DNA of 64,000 nucleotides from Streptosporangiaceae bacterium NEAU-GS5 (GCA_017592665.1 JAGFNW010000022.1:1-64000); one strand, 5' to 3'; positions 51,021-60,492 are shown, counted from the stretch's first letter. A program made the numbers and translations. The notes: a model not told the origin generated them from the sequence alone.

Positions 51021-52628
51021 GTGAGAGTGCTCATCGATCTCACGCGCTGCCAGGGGTACGGCCAATGCGCCTTCCTCGCGCCGGACTTGTTCACGATGCA
51101 CGGCAACGAGGCCGTCCTCTACGATCCCGATCCGGACGACTCACAGCGCGAGAACATCCTGCGCGCGGCGGCCGCCTGCCCGGTCCAGGCCATGCACGTC
51201 GACCGGATGATCGTGCAGCACCGCCACACACCGGGCCCCGACTCACAGGGCGCGGCGGCCTTCAAGCGCGACGGCCGCATCGTCATCGTCGGGGCGTCCC
51301 TGGCGGGTGCGCGGGCCGCCTCCGTGCTCCGGCGCGAGGGCTTCACCGGCTCGCTGACGGTGATCGGCGACGAGGCGCACGCGCCGTACGACCGGCCTCC
51401 GCTGTCCAAGCGGGTCCTGACGGGCGGAGTGCCGGCCGAGCACACGACGCTGCCGCGCCTGAAGAAGCAGATCGAGGGCGAGTGGCTGCTCGGCGCCCCG
51501 GCGTCCGGCCTCGACCTGGCCCGCAAGGTCGTACGGCTGGCCGACGGGCGCGAGGTCCCCTTCGACAAGGTGCTGATCGCCACGGGCACCCGCGCCCGGC
51601 CGTGGCCGCACGCGGATCAGGCCGCCCTGGAGGGCGTGCACCTGCTCCGCTCGATGGAGGACTCCGACGCGCTGCGCCAGGCGCTGGCCCGGCGACCGAA
51701 CCGGGTCCTGGTCATCGGCGGCGGGTTCACCGGCTCGGAGGTGGCCTCGGTCTGCCGCGAGCTGGACCTCCCGGTCACCGTCATCGAGCGCGGCAGCGCC
51801 CCGCTGTCCGGCGCGCTGGGCGGCGTGATCGGCAAGATCGCCGCCGACCTGCAGCGGGAGAACGGCGTCGACCTGCGCTGCGGCGTCAGCGTCACCGAGC
51901 TCCAGGGCGACGCGGACGGACGCCTGCGCGGCGCGGTCCTGTCCGACGGCGCCACGGTCGAGGCCGAGGTCGCGGTGGTCGCGCTCGGCGCGATCCGCAA
52001 CGTGGAGTGGCTGCACGACTCGGGCCTCGCGGCCAGCATGTGGGGGGTGGCCTGCGACGCCGGCTGCCGCGCCGTCGACGTCAACGGCCTGGTCACCGAC
52101 GACGTGTTCGTGGCGGGCGACATCGCGCGCTTCCCGCACCCCGCCTTCGGCTACCAGTTCATGTCCTTGGAGCACTGGGGCAACGCCCTGAACCAGGCCG
52201 AGATCGCCGCCCACAACATGGTCAGCGACCAGGCCCGGCGCTGGCCGCACCTGTCCATGCCGGTGTTCTGGTCCACGCAGTTCGGCGTCAACATCAAGTC
52301 CGTGGGCGTGCCCACCTTCGCCGACCAGGTCATGATCGCGCAGGGGTCGCCGGCCGAGCGCAGGTTCGTCGCCGTCTACGGCTACCAGGGCCGGATCACC
52401 GCCGCCGTCATGTTCGACCACGGCATCTGGCTGGACTTCTACCAGCGCCTCATCGAGCGGGCCGCGCCGTTCCCCGTGGACTTCCGGCACGCCGACCAGG
52501 CCGCCAACGACAAGCCCGTGGCGGCCCAGACGCCGGAGCGGATCATGCCCGCCGCGGGCGCCACGGTCGTGGTGACGGGCCACGACCCAGCCGAACGCCG
52601 CGTGTCGTTCATGCGGATCTCGCCCTGA
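51021..52628 (+). CDS. Ferredoxin fused to FAD-dependent ferredoxin reductase
   Basis: A 535-aa fusion. Residues 1-65 are a [3Fe-4S]-type ferredoxin with Cys10, Cys16 and Cys53 (RCQGYGQC; AACP). Residues 85-480 are a rhodocoxin/putidaredoxin-reductase-like flavoprotein: FAD site IVIVGASLAGARAAS, NAD site VLVIGGGFTGSEVAS (about 228), and VFVAGDIARFPHPAFG. The reductase C-terminal domain follows to about residue 500. It would pass electrons from NAD(P)H through FAD and the iron-sulfur cluster to the P450 encoded 18 bp downstream. GTG 51021 follows a GGGGG stretch. Confidence 0.85.
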   Translation: MRVLIDLTRCQGYGQCAFLAPDLFTMHGNEAVLYDPDPDDSQRENILRAAAACPVQAMHVDRMIVQHRHTPGPDSQGAAAFKRDGRIVIVGASLAGARAASVLRREGFTGSLTVIGDEAHAPYDRPPLSKRVLTGGVPAEHTTLPRLKKQIEGEWLLGAPASGLDLARKVVRLADGREVPFDKVLIATGTRARPWPHADQAALEGVHLLRSMEDSDALRQALARRPNRVLVIGGGFTGSEVASVCRELDLPVTVIERGSAPLSGALGGVIGKIAADLQRENGVDLRCGVSVTELQGDADGRLRGAVLSDGATVEAEVAVVALGAIRNVEWLHDSGLAASMWGVACDAGCRAVDVNGLVTDDVFVAGDIARFPHPAFGYQFMSLEHWGNALNQAEIAAHNMVSDQARRWPHLSMPVFWSTQFGVNIKSVGVPTFADQVMIAQGSPAERRFVAVYGYQGRITAAVMFDHGIWLDFYQRLIERAAPFPVDFRHADQAANDKPVAAQTPERIMPAAGATVVVTGHDPAERRVSFMRISP

Positions 52629-52646
52629 CCATTCCCAGGAGGCTCA

Positions 52647-53885
52647 ATGGCGCCGCAGAGCGTCTTCAAGCAGATCATCGATCCGGACAGCCGCGCCGAC
52701 CCGTACCAGTTCTACTCGGAACTGCGGGAGATGCCGGTGCGGCGCGAGGACGACGGCACGTACGTCGTCAGCACGTACCGCGAGATCGTCGACCTGCTGC
52801 ACGACCCGCGGATCAGCTCTGACCGGCGCAACCTGGCGCGGCCGGCGCCCGGCGAGGACGAGGCCGACGTGATGCCCTCGCTGTCCTTCATCGGGCTCGA
52901 CTCGCCCGAGCACGACCGGCTGCGCCGCCTGACCATGCGCCACTTCGGGCCGCCGCACACGCCCGGCCGGGTCACCGGCCTGATCCCGGAGATGAAGCGG
53001 ATCGTCACCGAGCTGATCGACGGCATCGCCGATCGCGACCGGATCGACGTCGTCGACGACATCGCCTATCCGCTGCCGGTGGGCGTGATCTGCCGGATCC
53101 TCGGCGTGCCCCACGAGGACGAGCCGCGCTTTCGCGTTTGGGCCGAGGCGATCGTCGAGACGCTCGGCCCCGGCGAGGTGGATCGGGCCGCTCGTGAAAA
53201 GAGGCGGGTGGAGACGGGGCTGCAGCTGAGCGAATACCTGAAAGGGCTGGTCGACGCCCGGCGCAGTACGCCCAACGACGACCTGCTGACCGGCCTCGTG
53301 ACGTACGAGGGCCCGGACGGCAGGATGACGCCGGAGGAGATCGTCAGGACGGCCGGGCTGCTGCTGATCGCCGGGCACGAGACCACGGTCAACCTGATCA
53401 CGAACGGCATGCTCACCCTGCTGCGCAACCCCGAGATGCTCGAACGGCTGCGCGCGGAACCCGACATGATCATCAAGACGGTCGAGGAGCTGCTCCGATT
53501 CGACCCGCCCGTGCACTTCCTGTCGTCGCGGGTCGCCCTGGCCGACATCGAGATCGGCGGCGTCACCATCCCCGCTGGATCACCCATCGTGCTCGCCCTC
53601 GCCGCGGGCAGCCGCGACCCGGCCCACACGCCGAACCCCGACGACTTCGACCCCGACCGGCCGTACAACGAGCACCTCGGTTTCGGCGGCGGCGTCCACT
53701 ACTGTTTCGGCGCGCCGCTCGCGCGGCTGGAGGCGCAGTTCGCGATCGGCCAGCTCGTGGCCAGGCTGCGCAATCCGCGCCTGCTGTCCGACCCGCCGCC
53801 CTATCGGCCCAGCTCGACCTTGCGCGGGCCGCGCCACCTCATGATCGCGTACGACGGGGTCCTGCCCGCGGCGCCCTCATGGTGA
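52647..53885 (+). CDS. Cytochrome P450
   Basis: A 412-aa bacterial class I P450. The I-helix oxygen-binding motif is AGHETT (about 248), the K-helix ExxR is EELLR, and the heme loop is FGGGVHYCFGAPLARLE with Cys353 as ligand. It hydroxylates an unidentified small molecule using the fused ferredoxin-reductase just upstream; CCAGGAGG gives a good ribosome site. With the exporter upstream, it may act on a xenobiotic or a secreted metabolite. Confidence 0.9.
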   Translation: MAPQSVFKQIIDPDSRADPYQFYSELREMPVRREDDGTYVVSTYREIVDLLHDPRISSDRRNLARPAPGEDEADVMPSLSFIGLDSPEHDRLRRLTMRHFGPPHTPGRVTGLIPEMKRIVTELIDGIADRDRIDVVDDIAYPLPVGVICRILGVPHEDEPRFRVWAEAIVETLGPGEVDRAAREKRRVETGLQLSEYLKGLVDARRSTPNDDLLTGLVTYEGPDGRMTPEEIVRTAGLLLIAGHETTVNLITNGMLTLLRNPEMLERLRAEPDMIIKTVEELLRFDPPVHFLSSRVALADIEIGGVTIPAGSPIVLALAAGSRDPAHTPNPDDFDPDRPYNEHLGFGGGVHYCFGAPLARLEAQFAIGQLVARLRNPRLLSDPPPYRPSSTLRGPRHLMIAYDGVLPAAPSW

Positions 53886-53940
53886 ACGTCATGGTGAACG
53901 TTTCACCTTGACCTGGACCGGGCCGATTCCCCGGCCCAGG

Positions 53941-54282
53941 TCATCTCCCGTCGCGGCGGGGACGCGCGCCCGGCCGCCGGCCGGGGGTTATCGCCGATGC
54001 GATATTCCGAACGCCGCCCACTGGGTCCTGTGGGCCTGACCTCGACCTCGGATCGTCGACGGCGTACACGGAGATCAGCTTCAGGCCCAGGTCGCGGATC
54101 CGGCCCAGCAGGCCGTGCAGCGCGGCCTGGTCGACGGCGGGAGCCCGCAGGGTCGTCGTGCCGTCGTCCTCGCGGATGAGGATCGACCCCGCGAGCCAAG
54201 CGGACCAGTGGTCCTCGAGATGGCCGCTGATCCGCAGGTCGTAGCGCGTGGGCTCGTGGTCGCCGGGGAACGGCTCGCGCAT
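53941..54282 (-). CDS. Small conserved hypothetical protein
   Basis: A 113-aa protein. The N-terminal 75 residues (YDLRISGHLEDHWSAWLAG, DDGTTTLRAPAVDQAALHGL, LGRIRDLGLKLISVYAVD) match a widespread actinobacterial family of unknown function made of a small alpha-beta domain. The Arg/Pro-rich tail after residue 78 is not conserved and may come from a lost stop codon. It follows the DUF4386-like membrane protein gene by 10 bp on the same strand and is probably co-transcribed. Confidence 0.75.
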   Translation of the reverse strand: MREPFPGDHEPTRYDLRISGHLEDHWSAWLAGSILIREDDGTTTLRAPAVDQAALHGLLGRIRDLGLKLISVYAVDDPRSRSGPQDPVGGVRNIASAITPGRRPGARPRRDGR

Positions 54283-54292
54283 GGCCGAGGGC

Positions 54293-54967
54293 CTACGCGT
54301 CCTGCGGCTGGACGATCCCCGCAGGCGCGGCGGCCGTGCGCTGCCCGCGCCAGAGCGAGTAGCCGAGCCCGGCCAGCGCGACCCCGGTCGGGATGGCGGC
54401 CATGCGGCCGACCGAGTGCGGCACCAGCGACAGGAACAGAGTCGACACGGTCCCGGCGGCGAGCAGGACGGCGGCCCAGCGGGCCAGCACCCGCGCGCGG
54501 AACAGGCCGATGCCGAACACCAGGCCGCCGATGAGATAGAGGGCGCCCGCGACCGGGGAGACCGACTCGAGGATCCCCAGACTCCCGTCGCTGGAGACGC
54601 CCGTGAAGATCCCCAGGAAGTCGGTGACGAACTCCGGATCCTTCGGGGCGAGGACCGGCAGGATGAAGGCCTCGACGAACGCCCAGCACATGGTCATCAC
54701 CATGAACAGGCCGAACAGGATGTATCCGAGCAGGCCCAGCAGGCCTGACTGGCCGACCTGCCGCAGGTACATGCCGGTCACCCCGATCAGCGAGAGCAGG
54801 CCCATCGCGATGGTCAGGTAATGGGTGACGGCCCACCTCGTGCCGACGACCTCCGAGACGATCTCCACGGGGTGGATGAACTGCACGAAGATGAACAGGA
54901 ATCCAGCGATGACGGCGGCGATCCCGGCCGCCCGGGTCAGCGTGGCGGGGGTGATGCTGACGGACAT
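54293..54967 (-). CDS. DUF4386-like polytopic membrane protein
   Basis: A 224-aa membrane protein with about six helices (AAGIAAVIAGFLFIFVQFI, YLTIAMGLLSLIGVTGMYL, LLGYILFGLFMVMTMCWAFV, GALYLIGGLVFGIGLF). The pattern matches the DUF4386 family of unknown function. ATG 54967 is chosen because AAAGGAGCG precedes it; a longer frame begins in non-coding sequence. It is downstream of the LuxR regulator and upstream of the 113-aa gene. Confidence 0.7.
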   Translation of the reverse strand: MSVSITPATLTRAAGIAAVIAGFLFIFVQFIHPVEIVSEVVGTRWAVTHYLTIAMGLLSLIGVTGMYLRQVGQSGLLGLLGYILFGLFMVMTMCWAFVEAFILPVLAPKDPEFVTDFLGIFTGVSSDGSLGILESVSPVAGALYLIGGLVFGIGLFRARVLARWAAVLLAAGTVSTLFLSLVPHSVGRMAAIPTGVALAGLGYSLWRGQRTAAAPAGIVQPQDA

Positions 54968-55092
54968 GACGCGCTCCTTTGATCTTCCGTTCGGGCTGTG
55001 ACCCTGAACGTAGGCAGGAGCAGGGTGAGCGGGCGTCACCACATGATGTGATTCCACCGGGTGATCCGCATATGGAGGGAAGGCGGCGGCGT

Positions 55093-57741
55093 CTAGAGGA
55101 GGCCGCGTCGCTCGGCTTGGCGGATGGCGGCGCGGCGGCTGTTGACGCCGAGTTTGGTGAAGATGTGCTTGGTGTGGGTCCGCACGGTGTTGAGCGAGAC
55201 CGAGAGTTCGCGGGCGATCTCCGGGCCGCTGAGGTCGGTGCGCAGCAGCCGCAGGACCTGCGCCTCGCGCTCGCTCAGCGGCTCGGCGAGCGCGTCCGGT
55301 CCAGCCACGCGTACGGGAGACGGCAGCAGGCGGCCCGCGCGGGCCGGGGCCAGCCGGCGCAGATCCACCTGCCCGAGCAGCGCCGCCATCGGCTCGCCCT
55401 CATCGAGGAAGAGCCGGACGTAGCCCTCGGGCTCGGTCGCGGCCAGGGCGCGCTCCAGGGCGGCCACGGCTCGCGGGTGGTCGCCGTCCGCCCGGTGCGC
55501 CAGGGCGGTGAGAACGAGGACCTCGTTCACGCTGCCGGCACGTCCCGAAGCCGCGGTGAGCAACCGGTCGAGCAACCCGAGCGCGTCGCGCCCGCGCTCC
55601 TGCGCGATCAGCAGCCGGGCCAGCGTGAGGTGATCGTACTCACGGAGATAGGTGAGCTCGTCGCCGGCCGACACGCCCCTGCGGCGGGCCCAGCCCTCGG
55701 CCTCGGGCAACCGACCCCGCCTGATCCAGACGCGGGCCTTCATGGCCGCGATCGGACGCACCTCGGGGAAGAAGCCGCGCAGGTAGAGCCGCTCGGCCTG
55801 GTCCAGCAGGGCGACGGCGCCGTCGAGGTCGCCCTCGCTCTCGCGCACACCCGCCATGGCGGCGAACCACCGATAGCGGTTCTCGGTCAGCGAGGCCCGC
55901 TCCCCCAGCTCCCTGGCCGTCTCCAGATGCCGGACCGCGGCGTCCAGGTCGCCGAGCTCGCGCTGGAGTTCGCCCATCCCCACGTGCACGTCGGCGGCCG
56001 ACCGCGCGACCTCCCGGCCGTGGGCCGCGATGGTGGCGAGCGAACGCTCGTACAGCAGCCGCGCCTGGCTCGGCCGGCCGCGCGCCAGCCACATGTCCGC
56101 GAGCACCAGGCTGCCGCTCAGCTCGTCGGCGACATTGCCGGCCGCGTGCAGGCTCGCCACCGCGTCCGAGAACGTCTGCACCGCGGTTTCGAGGTCGCCC
56201 GACGCCCATGCGGTCAGCCCGAGGAATCCGGACGCCGCGCCGCGCGCGAGATGATCCTCCGGCCGCGCCAGCGTGAGCGCGCGCCGGGCGTGCCGTTCCG
56301 TCTCCGCCACGTCGCCCAGCGCCTGTGCCAGGGAGGCGCGGTGGACGGCGATCGTCGCGGGCAGCGTCCGCAGTTCCTCGCCCTGCGCCGACACGCCGGT
56401 CGCCGTCTCCAGGCTCTCTTCGGCGTCGCGTAGGTGGGCGTCGACGGCGTCGAGATCACCGGCGACCAGCATCCGCCAGGCGTAGAAGACGCTGATGACG
56501 GGCCTGCGGCGGACCACCTCTTCGGGCACGGCCTGCAGCCAGCCGAGGAGCAGCGCGTCCTGCCGGTCGCGGCGCAGGCCGGGCATGGCGAGCTCGATGA
56601 GGGTGGCCGCGCGCTCGAAGTCCGCCCCGGCGAGGGCGTGGCCCACCGCGTCCTCCGTGAGGCCGGCGCTCTCGTACCATTCGCCGGCGGTGCGATGCAG
56701 GCCGGGCACGAGGGCCGGCTGCTCGCTCAGCAGGCGCGAGCGGAGCACGTCGGCGAACAGGGGGTGATACCGGTACCACTCGCGCCGGTCGTCCAGCGGC
56801 ACGACGAACAGGTTGGCCTGTTCGAGCGCCCTGAGCGTGGCCCCGCCGTCGTCCCGGCCGGTCAGGCGATCGCACAGGGGGCCGGTCAGGCGGTCGAGCA
56901 CGGCCGTGCGGAGCAGGAAGCCGCGGACCTCCTCGGGCTGTCCCCGCAGGACCTCCTCCGCCAGGTAGTCGATCACGAACCGGTGGCTGCCGGTGAACGC
57001 CCGGATGAATCCGGGGATGTCGTCGCGTCCGCGCATGGACAGCGCGGCCAGCTGGAGGCCCGCGATCCAGCCTTCGGTCCGGGTCTCGAGGGCGGCGACG
57101 TCGGCGGCCGCCAGCCGGAGGCCCATGACCTGGTTCAGGAAGTCGCCGGCCTCCTCGGGCGTGAAGCGCAGGTCCGCGGCGCGTAGCTCGGTCAGCTCGC
57201 CGCGGCTGCGCAGGCGTGACAGCGCCAGCGGCGGGTCGGCGCGACCGGCGATCGCCAGGCTCAGCTGGGACGGGAGGTGATCGAGCAGGAACGTCACGGC
57301 CTCGTGCACGGCCGGCGCGTCGATCACGTGGTAGTCGTCGAGGGCCAGGACGATCTCCGCGCCGGCCCGCGCCACATCGTTGATGAGGGCCGTCAGGATC
57401 GCCTCGGCCTGCGGCGCGGCGCCGGCGTGCAGCAGGGCCAGCGCGTCGGCGCCGATGTCCTCCCGCGCCCGGCGCAGCGCGGCGATGAGGTAGGTGAGGA
57501 ACCGGGAGGGGTCGTTGTCGCGCTCGTCCAGCGACAGCCACGCGACCCGGGCGTGCTCGGTCCGCGAGAGCCAGCCGCACAGCAGGGTCGTCTTGCCGAA
57601 TCCGGCGGGCGCCGAGACGAGCGTCAGCTTGCGTCCGGGGCCGAGACCGCGGTCCAGCGCCGCCATCAGCCTGGATCGGACGACCATCTCCGGACGCGAC
57701 GCCGGTATCTGCAGCTTGGTCGCCAACACCGGCGTCGACAT
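55093..57741 (-). CDS. MalT-type LuxR-family ATPase regulator
   Basis: An 882-aa STAND regulator. Walker A SAPAGFGKTTLL (about 42-53) and ALDDYHVID start the NTPase. TPR-like helices make up residues about 350-800 (ASGDLETAVQTFSDAVASL, ELGDLDAAVRHLETARELG). The C-terminal LuxR HTH is LSEREAQVLRLLRTDLSGPE, then IARELSVSLNTVRTHTKHIF. It would multimerise upon an inducer and activate transcription. ATG 57741 starts 36 bp after the exporter permease stop on the same strand, so it may be in that operon. Confidence 0.9.
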   Translation of the reverse strand: MSTPVLATKLQIPASRPEMVVRSRLMAALDRGLGPGRKLTLVSAPAGFGKTTLLCGWLSRTEHARVAWLSLDERDNDPSRFLTYLIAALRRAREDIGADALALLHAGAAPQAEAILTALINDVARAGAEIVLALDDYHVIDAPAVHEAVTFLLDHLPSQLSLAIAGRADPPLALSRLRSRGELTELRAADLRFTPEEAGDFLNQVMGLRLAAADVAALETRTEGWIAGLQLAALSMRGRDDIPGFIRAFTGSHRFVIDYLAEEVLRGQPEEVRGFLLRTAVLDRLTGPLCDRLTGRDDGGATLRALEQANLFVVPLDDRREWYRYHPLFADVLRSRLLSEQPALVPGLHRTAGEWYESAGLTEDAVGHALAGADFERAATLIELAMPGLRRDRQDALLLGWLQAVPEEVVRRRPVISVFYAWRMLVAGDLDAVDAHLRDAEESLETATGVSAQGEELRTLPATIAVHRASLAQALGDVAETERHARRALTLARPEDHLARGAASGFLGLTAWASGDLETAVQTFSDAVASLHAAGNVADELSGSLVLADMWLARGRPSQARLLYERSLATIAAHGREVARSAADVHVGMGELQRELGDLDAAVRHLETARELGERASLTENRYRWFAAMAGVRESEGDLDGAVALLDQAERLYLRGFFPEVRPIAAMKARVWIRRGRLPEAEGWARRRGVSAGDELTYLREYDHLTLARLLIAQERGRDALGLLDRLLTAASGRAGSVNEVLVLTALAHRADGDHPRAVAALERALAATEPEGYVRLFLDEGEPMAALLGQVDLRRLAPARAGRLLPSPVRVAGPDALAEPLSEREAQVLRLLRTDLSGPEIARELSVSLNTVRTHTKHIFTKLGVNSRRAAIRQAERRGLL

Positions 57742-57776
57742 GCGAGCAGCATAGGACGCCCGCCTCCGCGGCGCGG

Positions 57777-59525
57777 CTATGACTTGCCGGGTTTGACGAT
57801 CCACACGCCGGTGGCGTACATGGCCACGCCGAGCACCATGAACGCGGCCGCGACCGGATAGCGGAGGCCGGGCGGCATGTACGTGGCCAGGAACCACGTG
57901 TGCCGCAGCATGCCGTTGGCCACGAAGACGGCGGCCACGATGCCCTGCGGCACCAGCGGGATGGCGCCGAGGCCGAAGCAGTACCAGGCGAGCGTCTGCC
58001 TCCCCTTCGGCAGCTGGGCGAAGCGGGAGGCCACGGTCGTCTCCGGCTTGCGCCCGGTCCGCATGGTCTGCAGCAGTTCGGGGCCGTGCGAGCGCAGCCG
58101 CCGCGCGGCCAGCAGGCCGAAGCCCCAGTAACACAGGACGCCGGTCACGACGCCGACGGCCACGCCCGCCCAGCCGTACCAGATCGCCACCAGGGCCGCG
58201 GGCGCGCCCGTGACCAGCACGAGCGCGAGCGCCACGTAGGCCAGCCCGGTCAGGCCGCCGTCGTCCTCGCTCGTGCGCAGCGGGTTGCCCGCGCGGCGGT
58301 GCGGGTCGGTGCCAGGTATCAGGCCGTAAACCGAGATCAGCGGCACCAGGCCGGCCGCGCCGCCGAGCAGCGCGGCCAGCAGGGCCAGGATCAGCGGCCA
58401 GGGCCCGCCCGTGATCGCGGTGAATCCGACGGTCAGCAGTACGGCCACCGGCGCCTGCGCCGACAGCCAGGCCAGCTGCCGGCCGCGCACGTCGCTCGCG
58501 CCGGGGGTCATCAGGGTCAGCCACAGCGCCGTGCCGTCGGTCCCGTACAGGTTGGACGCCATGGCCGCGGCCATCACGATGAAGATCGGCCCGGCGTACG
58601 GCAGCATGCCGTCCCAGCCGAGGATCAGCGGGCTGGCCGCGAAGCAGACGCCGTAGGAGAGGGCGAACATCAGCTGGTGGTTGCGGACCAGGTCGCGCGA
58701 CCAGGTGCGCAGCTCCTTGGCGACGATCGCGCCGTTGGCGGTGGCCGCCGTGATGGGGCGCCTGCTCCGCGCGGACGGCCGGGTGGCGCCCACGCGCCTG
58801 GTGAGCAGCGCCGCCCAGGCTCCCTGGAGCAGGAGCACCAGTGCGGCCAGGGCCGCCAGGGCCCACCAATCCCCCCGTACGGCCAGCAGACCCCAGCCGG
58901 ACGGGAGATACCACACCGCGTCCGGGACGCCCGTCTCGCCGAAGGCCCAGAAGAACACCCAGATCTGCCCGAGCGCCGCCAGAATCGCGCCGTTGAGCAG
59001 GCCGGAGGCGATCGCGCCCAGCCGCGTGCGCAGCGCCAGCCCGACCAGGGCCACCGAGACCTTCGACAGCAGGACGAACACGGCCAGCTGCAGCACGATC
59101 GCGGGGACCGCCACGAGGGCGTTGGCGACGCCGAGCCGTACCCCCACGACCAGAAGACCGAGCAGCGCGCACAGGCTGACCAGCGGCGCCACGCCGACGA
59201 AGGCCGCCACCAGCAGGCCGGCCGCCAGGCGGCGCGGCGGCAGGCCGAGCAGCGCGAAGTATTCGGGGCGCAGCGTCTCGTCGCCGCCGCCCATGAAGAC
59301 GGGGCCGAGCATCCAGCCGAGCAACCAGACGGCGTAGCCGGCCGCCAGCAGGTCGGTGTCGACGAAGGCCAGGTAGATCGTGCCGGCCGCGAACAGCGCG
59401 CCCAGCGCCGCGCCCGTGCCGGCCGTCTGTGCGCGCCGGCCGTGGAAGGCGTGGCGGAGCATCGCGACCTTCATCTGGGCCATCGTCCAGGGAACGGTCG
59501 AGGGCGCGGTCAGCGCGACAGCCAC
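57777..59525 (-). CDS. ABC exporter membrane subunit
   Basis: A 582-aa membrane protein with roughly 12-14 hydrophobic helices in two groups separated by a charged loop (TRRVGATRPSARSRRPITAA, then IVAKELRTWSRDLVRNHQLM). This is the pattern of large ABC-2-type permeases. GTG 59525 is chosen because AAGGAG lies six bases upstream and the start overlaps the ATPase gene by 16 bp. It forms an exporter with that ATPase; the substrate is unknown. Confidence 0.75.
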   Translation of the reverse strand: MAVALTAPSTVPWTMAQMKVAMLRHAFHGRRAQTAGTGAALGALFAAGTIYLAFVDTDLLAAGYAVWLLGWMLGPVFMGGGDETLRPEYFALLGLPPRRLAAGLLVAAFVGVAPLVSLCALLGLLVVGVRLGVANALVAVPAIVLQLAVFVLLSKVSVALVGLALRTRLGAIASGLLNGAILAALGQIWVFFWAFGETGVPDAVWYLPSGWGLLAVRGDWWALAALAALVLLLQGAWAALLTRRVGATRPSARSRRPITAATANGAIVAKELRTWSRDLVRNHQLMFALSYGVCFAASPLILGWDGMLPYAGPIFIVMAAAMASNLYGTDGTALWLTLMTPGASDVRGRQLAWLSAQAPVAVLLTVGFTAITGGPWPLILALLAALLGGAAGLVPLISVYGLIPGTDPHRRAGNPLRTSEDDGGLTGLAYVALALVLVTGAPAALVAIWYGWAGVAVGVVTGVLCYWGFGLLAARRLRSHGPELLQTMRTGRKPETTVASRFAQLPKGRQTLAWYCFGLGAIPLVPQGIVAAVFVANGMLRHTWFLATYMPPGLRYPVAAAFMVLGVAMYATGVWIVKPGKS

Positions 59526-60265
59526 GACAGCTCCTTGATCCCGTCGTCCTGGTCGCCGACGAGCTCGACGAAGGTGTCCTCGAGCGAGCGCTCGCCGCGC
59601 ACCTCGTCGAGGGTGCCGACGGCGGCCACCCGGCCTTTGTCGATCACCGCGACGCGGTCGCACAGCTGCTCGACCAGGGCCATCACGTGGCTGGACAGCA
59701 CGATCGAGCCGCCGCCCGCCACGAAGCCGCGGAGGATCGTCTTGATCGTGGCGGCCGACACCGGGTCGACCGCTTCGAACGGCTCGTCCAGCACCAGCAG
59801 GCGCGGCGCATGCAGCAGCGCCGTGGCCAGCCCGATCTTCTTGCGCATGCCGGTCGAGTATTCGATGACGAGCGTCTTCTCCGCGTCGTCCAGCTCCAGG
59901 ACGCTGAGGAGCTCGCCGGCCCGCCGGGCCACCACGTCTTTGGAAAGGCCGCGTAGCAGGCCGAGGAAGGTGAGCGCCTCGCGGCCGGTCAGCCGCTCGG
60001 GCATGGCCAGGCCGTCGGGCAGCACCCCGACCGCGGCCTTGGCCTGCTCCGGATCCGACCAGACGTCCGCGCCGAAGATCCTGGCGCTGCCGCCGTCCGG
60101 CCGCAGCAGGCCGACGGCCATGGACAACGTCGTGGTCTTTCCGGCGCCGTTCTGGCCGACCAGGCCGAAGAACGAGCCCTGGGGAACGCTGAGGTCGATG
60201 GCGTCGACGGCGAGGTTGTCGCCGAATCTCTTGGTCAGCCCGCTGATGTCCAGGGCTGGCGTCAT
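59510..60265 (-). CDS. ABC transporter ATP-binding protein
   Basis: A 251-aa ATPase. Walker A GQNGAGKTTTLS (about 37), a signature variant IEYSTGMRKKIGLA (about 134, with ST in place of SG), Walker B LLVLDEPFEAVDP (about 156) and switch His in LSSHVMALVEQ are seen. It pairs with the overlapping permease downstream. First gene of the 60265-57777 unit, which may extend to the LuxR regulator. Confidence 0.9.
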   Translation of the reverse strand: MTPALDISGLTKRFGDNLAVDAIDLSVPQGSFFGLVGQNGAGKTTTLSMAVGLLRPDGGSARIFGADVWSDPEQAKAAVGVLPDGLAMPERLTGREALTFLGLLRGLSKDVVARRAGELLSVLELDDAEKTLVIEYSTGMRKKIGLATALLHAPRLLVLDEPFEAVDPVSAATIKTILRGFVAGGGSIVLSSHVMALVEQLCDRVAVIDKGRVAAVGTLDEVRGERSLEDTFVELVGDQDDGIKELSWLSR

Positions 60266-60378
60266 GGTGATCTCCGAACGGAGGGGTGGACAGATCCTTG
60301 CCGTGCCTGCCCGTGACCCTAAATGTCCGTCTCTGTTCCCACAAGATCATGCGTGTCCGGCGCGGCCCGATATCAGAA

Positions 60379-60394
60379 CGTGATTCAGGTCACG
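60379..60394. promoter_or_regulatory. Crp-like binding site
   Basis: CGTGATTCAGGTCACG carries GTGA-N6-TCAC arms with matching outer C/G, fitting both the mycobacterial TGTGA-N6-TCACA type and the Streptomyces GTG-N6-GNCAC type of Crp site. It is 22 bp upstream of the LacI-type palindrome and 99 bp before the secreted protein start. Confidence 0.55.
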
Positions 60395-60415
60395 GAATGA
60401 GCGTGCATTTATGCT

Positions 60416-60427
60416 GAGAGCGCTCTC
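60416..60427. promoter_or_regulatory. LacI-type palindromic operator GAGAGCGCTCTC (copy 2)
   Basis: This perfect 12-bp palindrome plus the following AC is identical to the site at 27056. A TATACA -10-like box (60447-60452) follows, and the secreted protein starts at 60493. The shared site suggests a common repressor for two exported-protein genes. Confidence 0.65.
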
Positions 60428-60492
60428 ACTGCGGCGCATATCTTTCTATACATCAAACCGGGTCATGACTGAAACGAAGGGAAATAATCGTC

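Noticed and set aside
49200-53885. A natural-product biosynthetic cluster around the P450 and exporter
   Set aside because: No PKS, NRPS, terpene synthase or RiPP core gene is in the window; a detoxification or export module is the safer reading.
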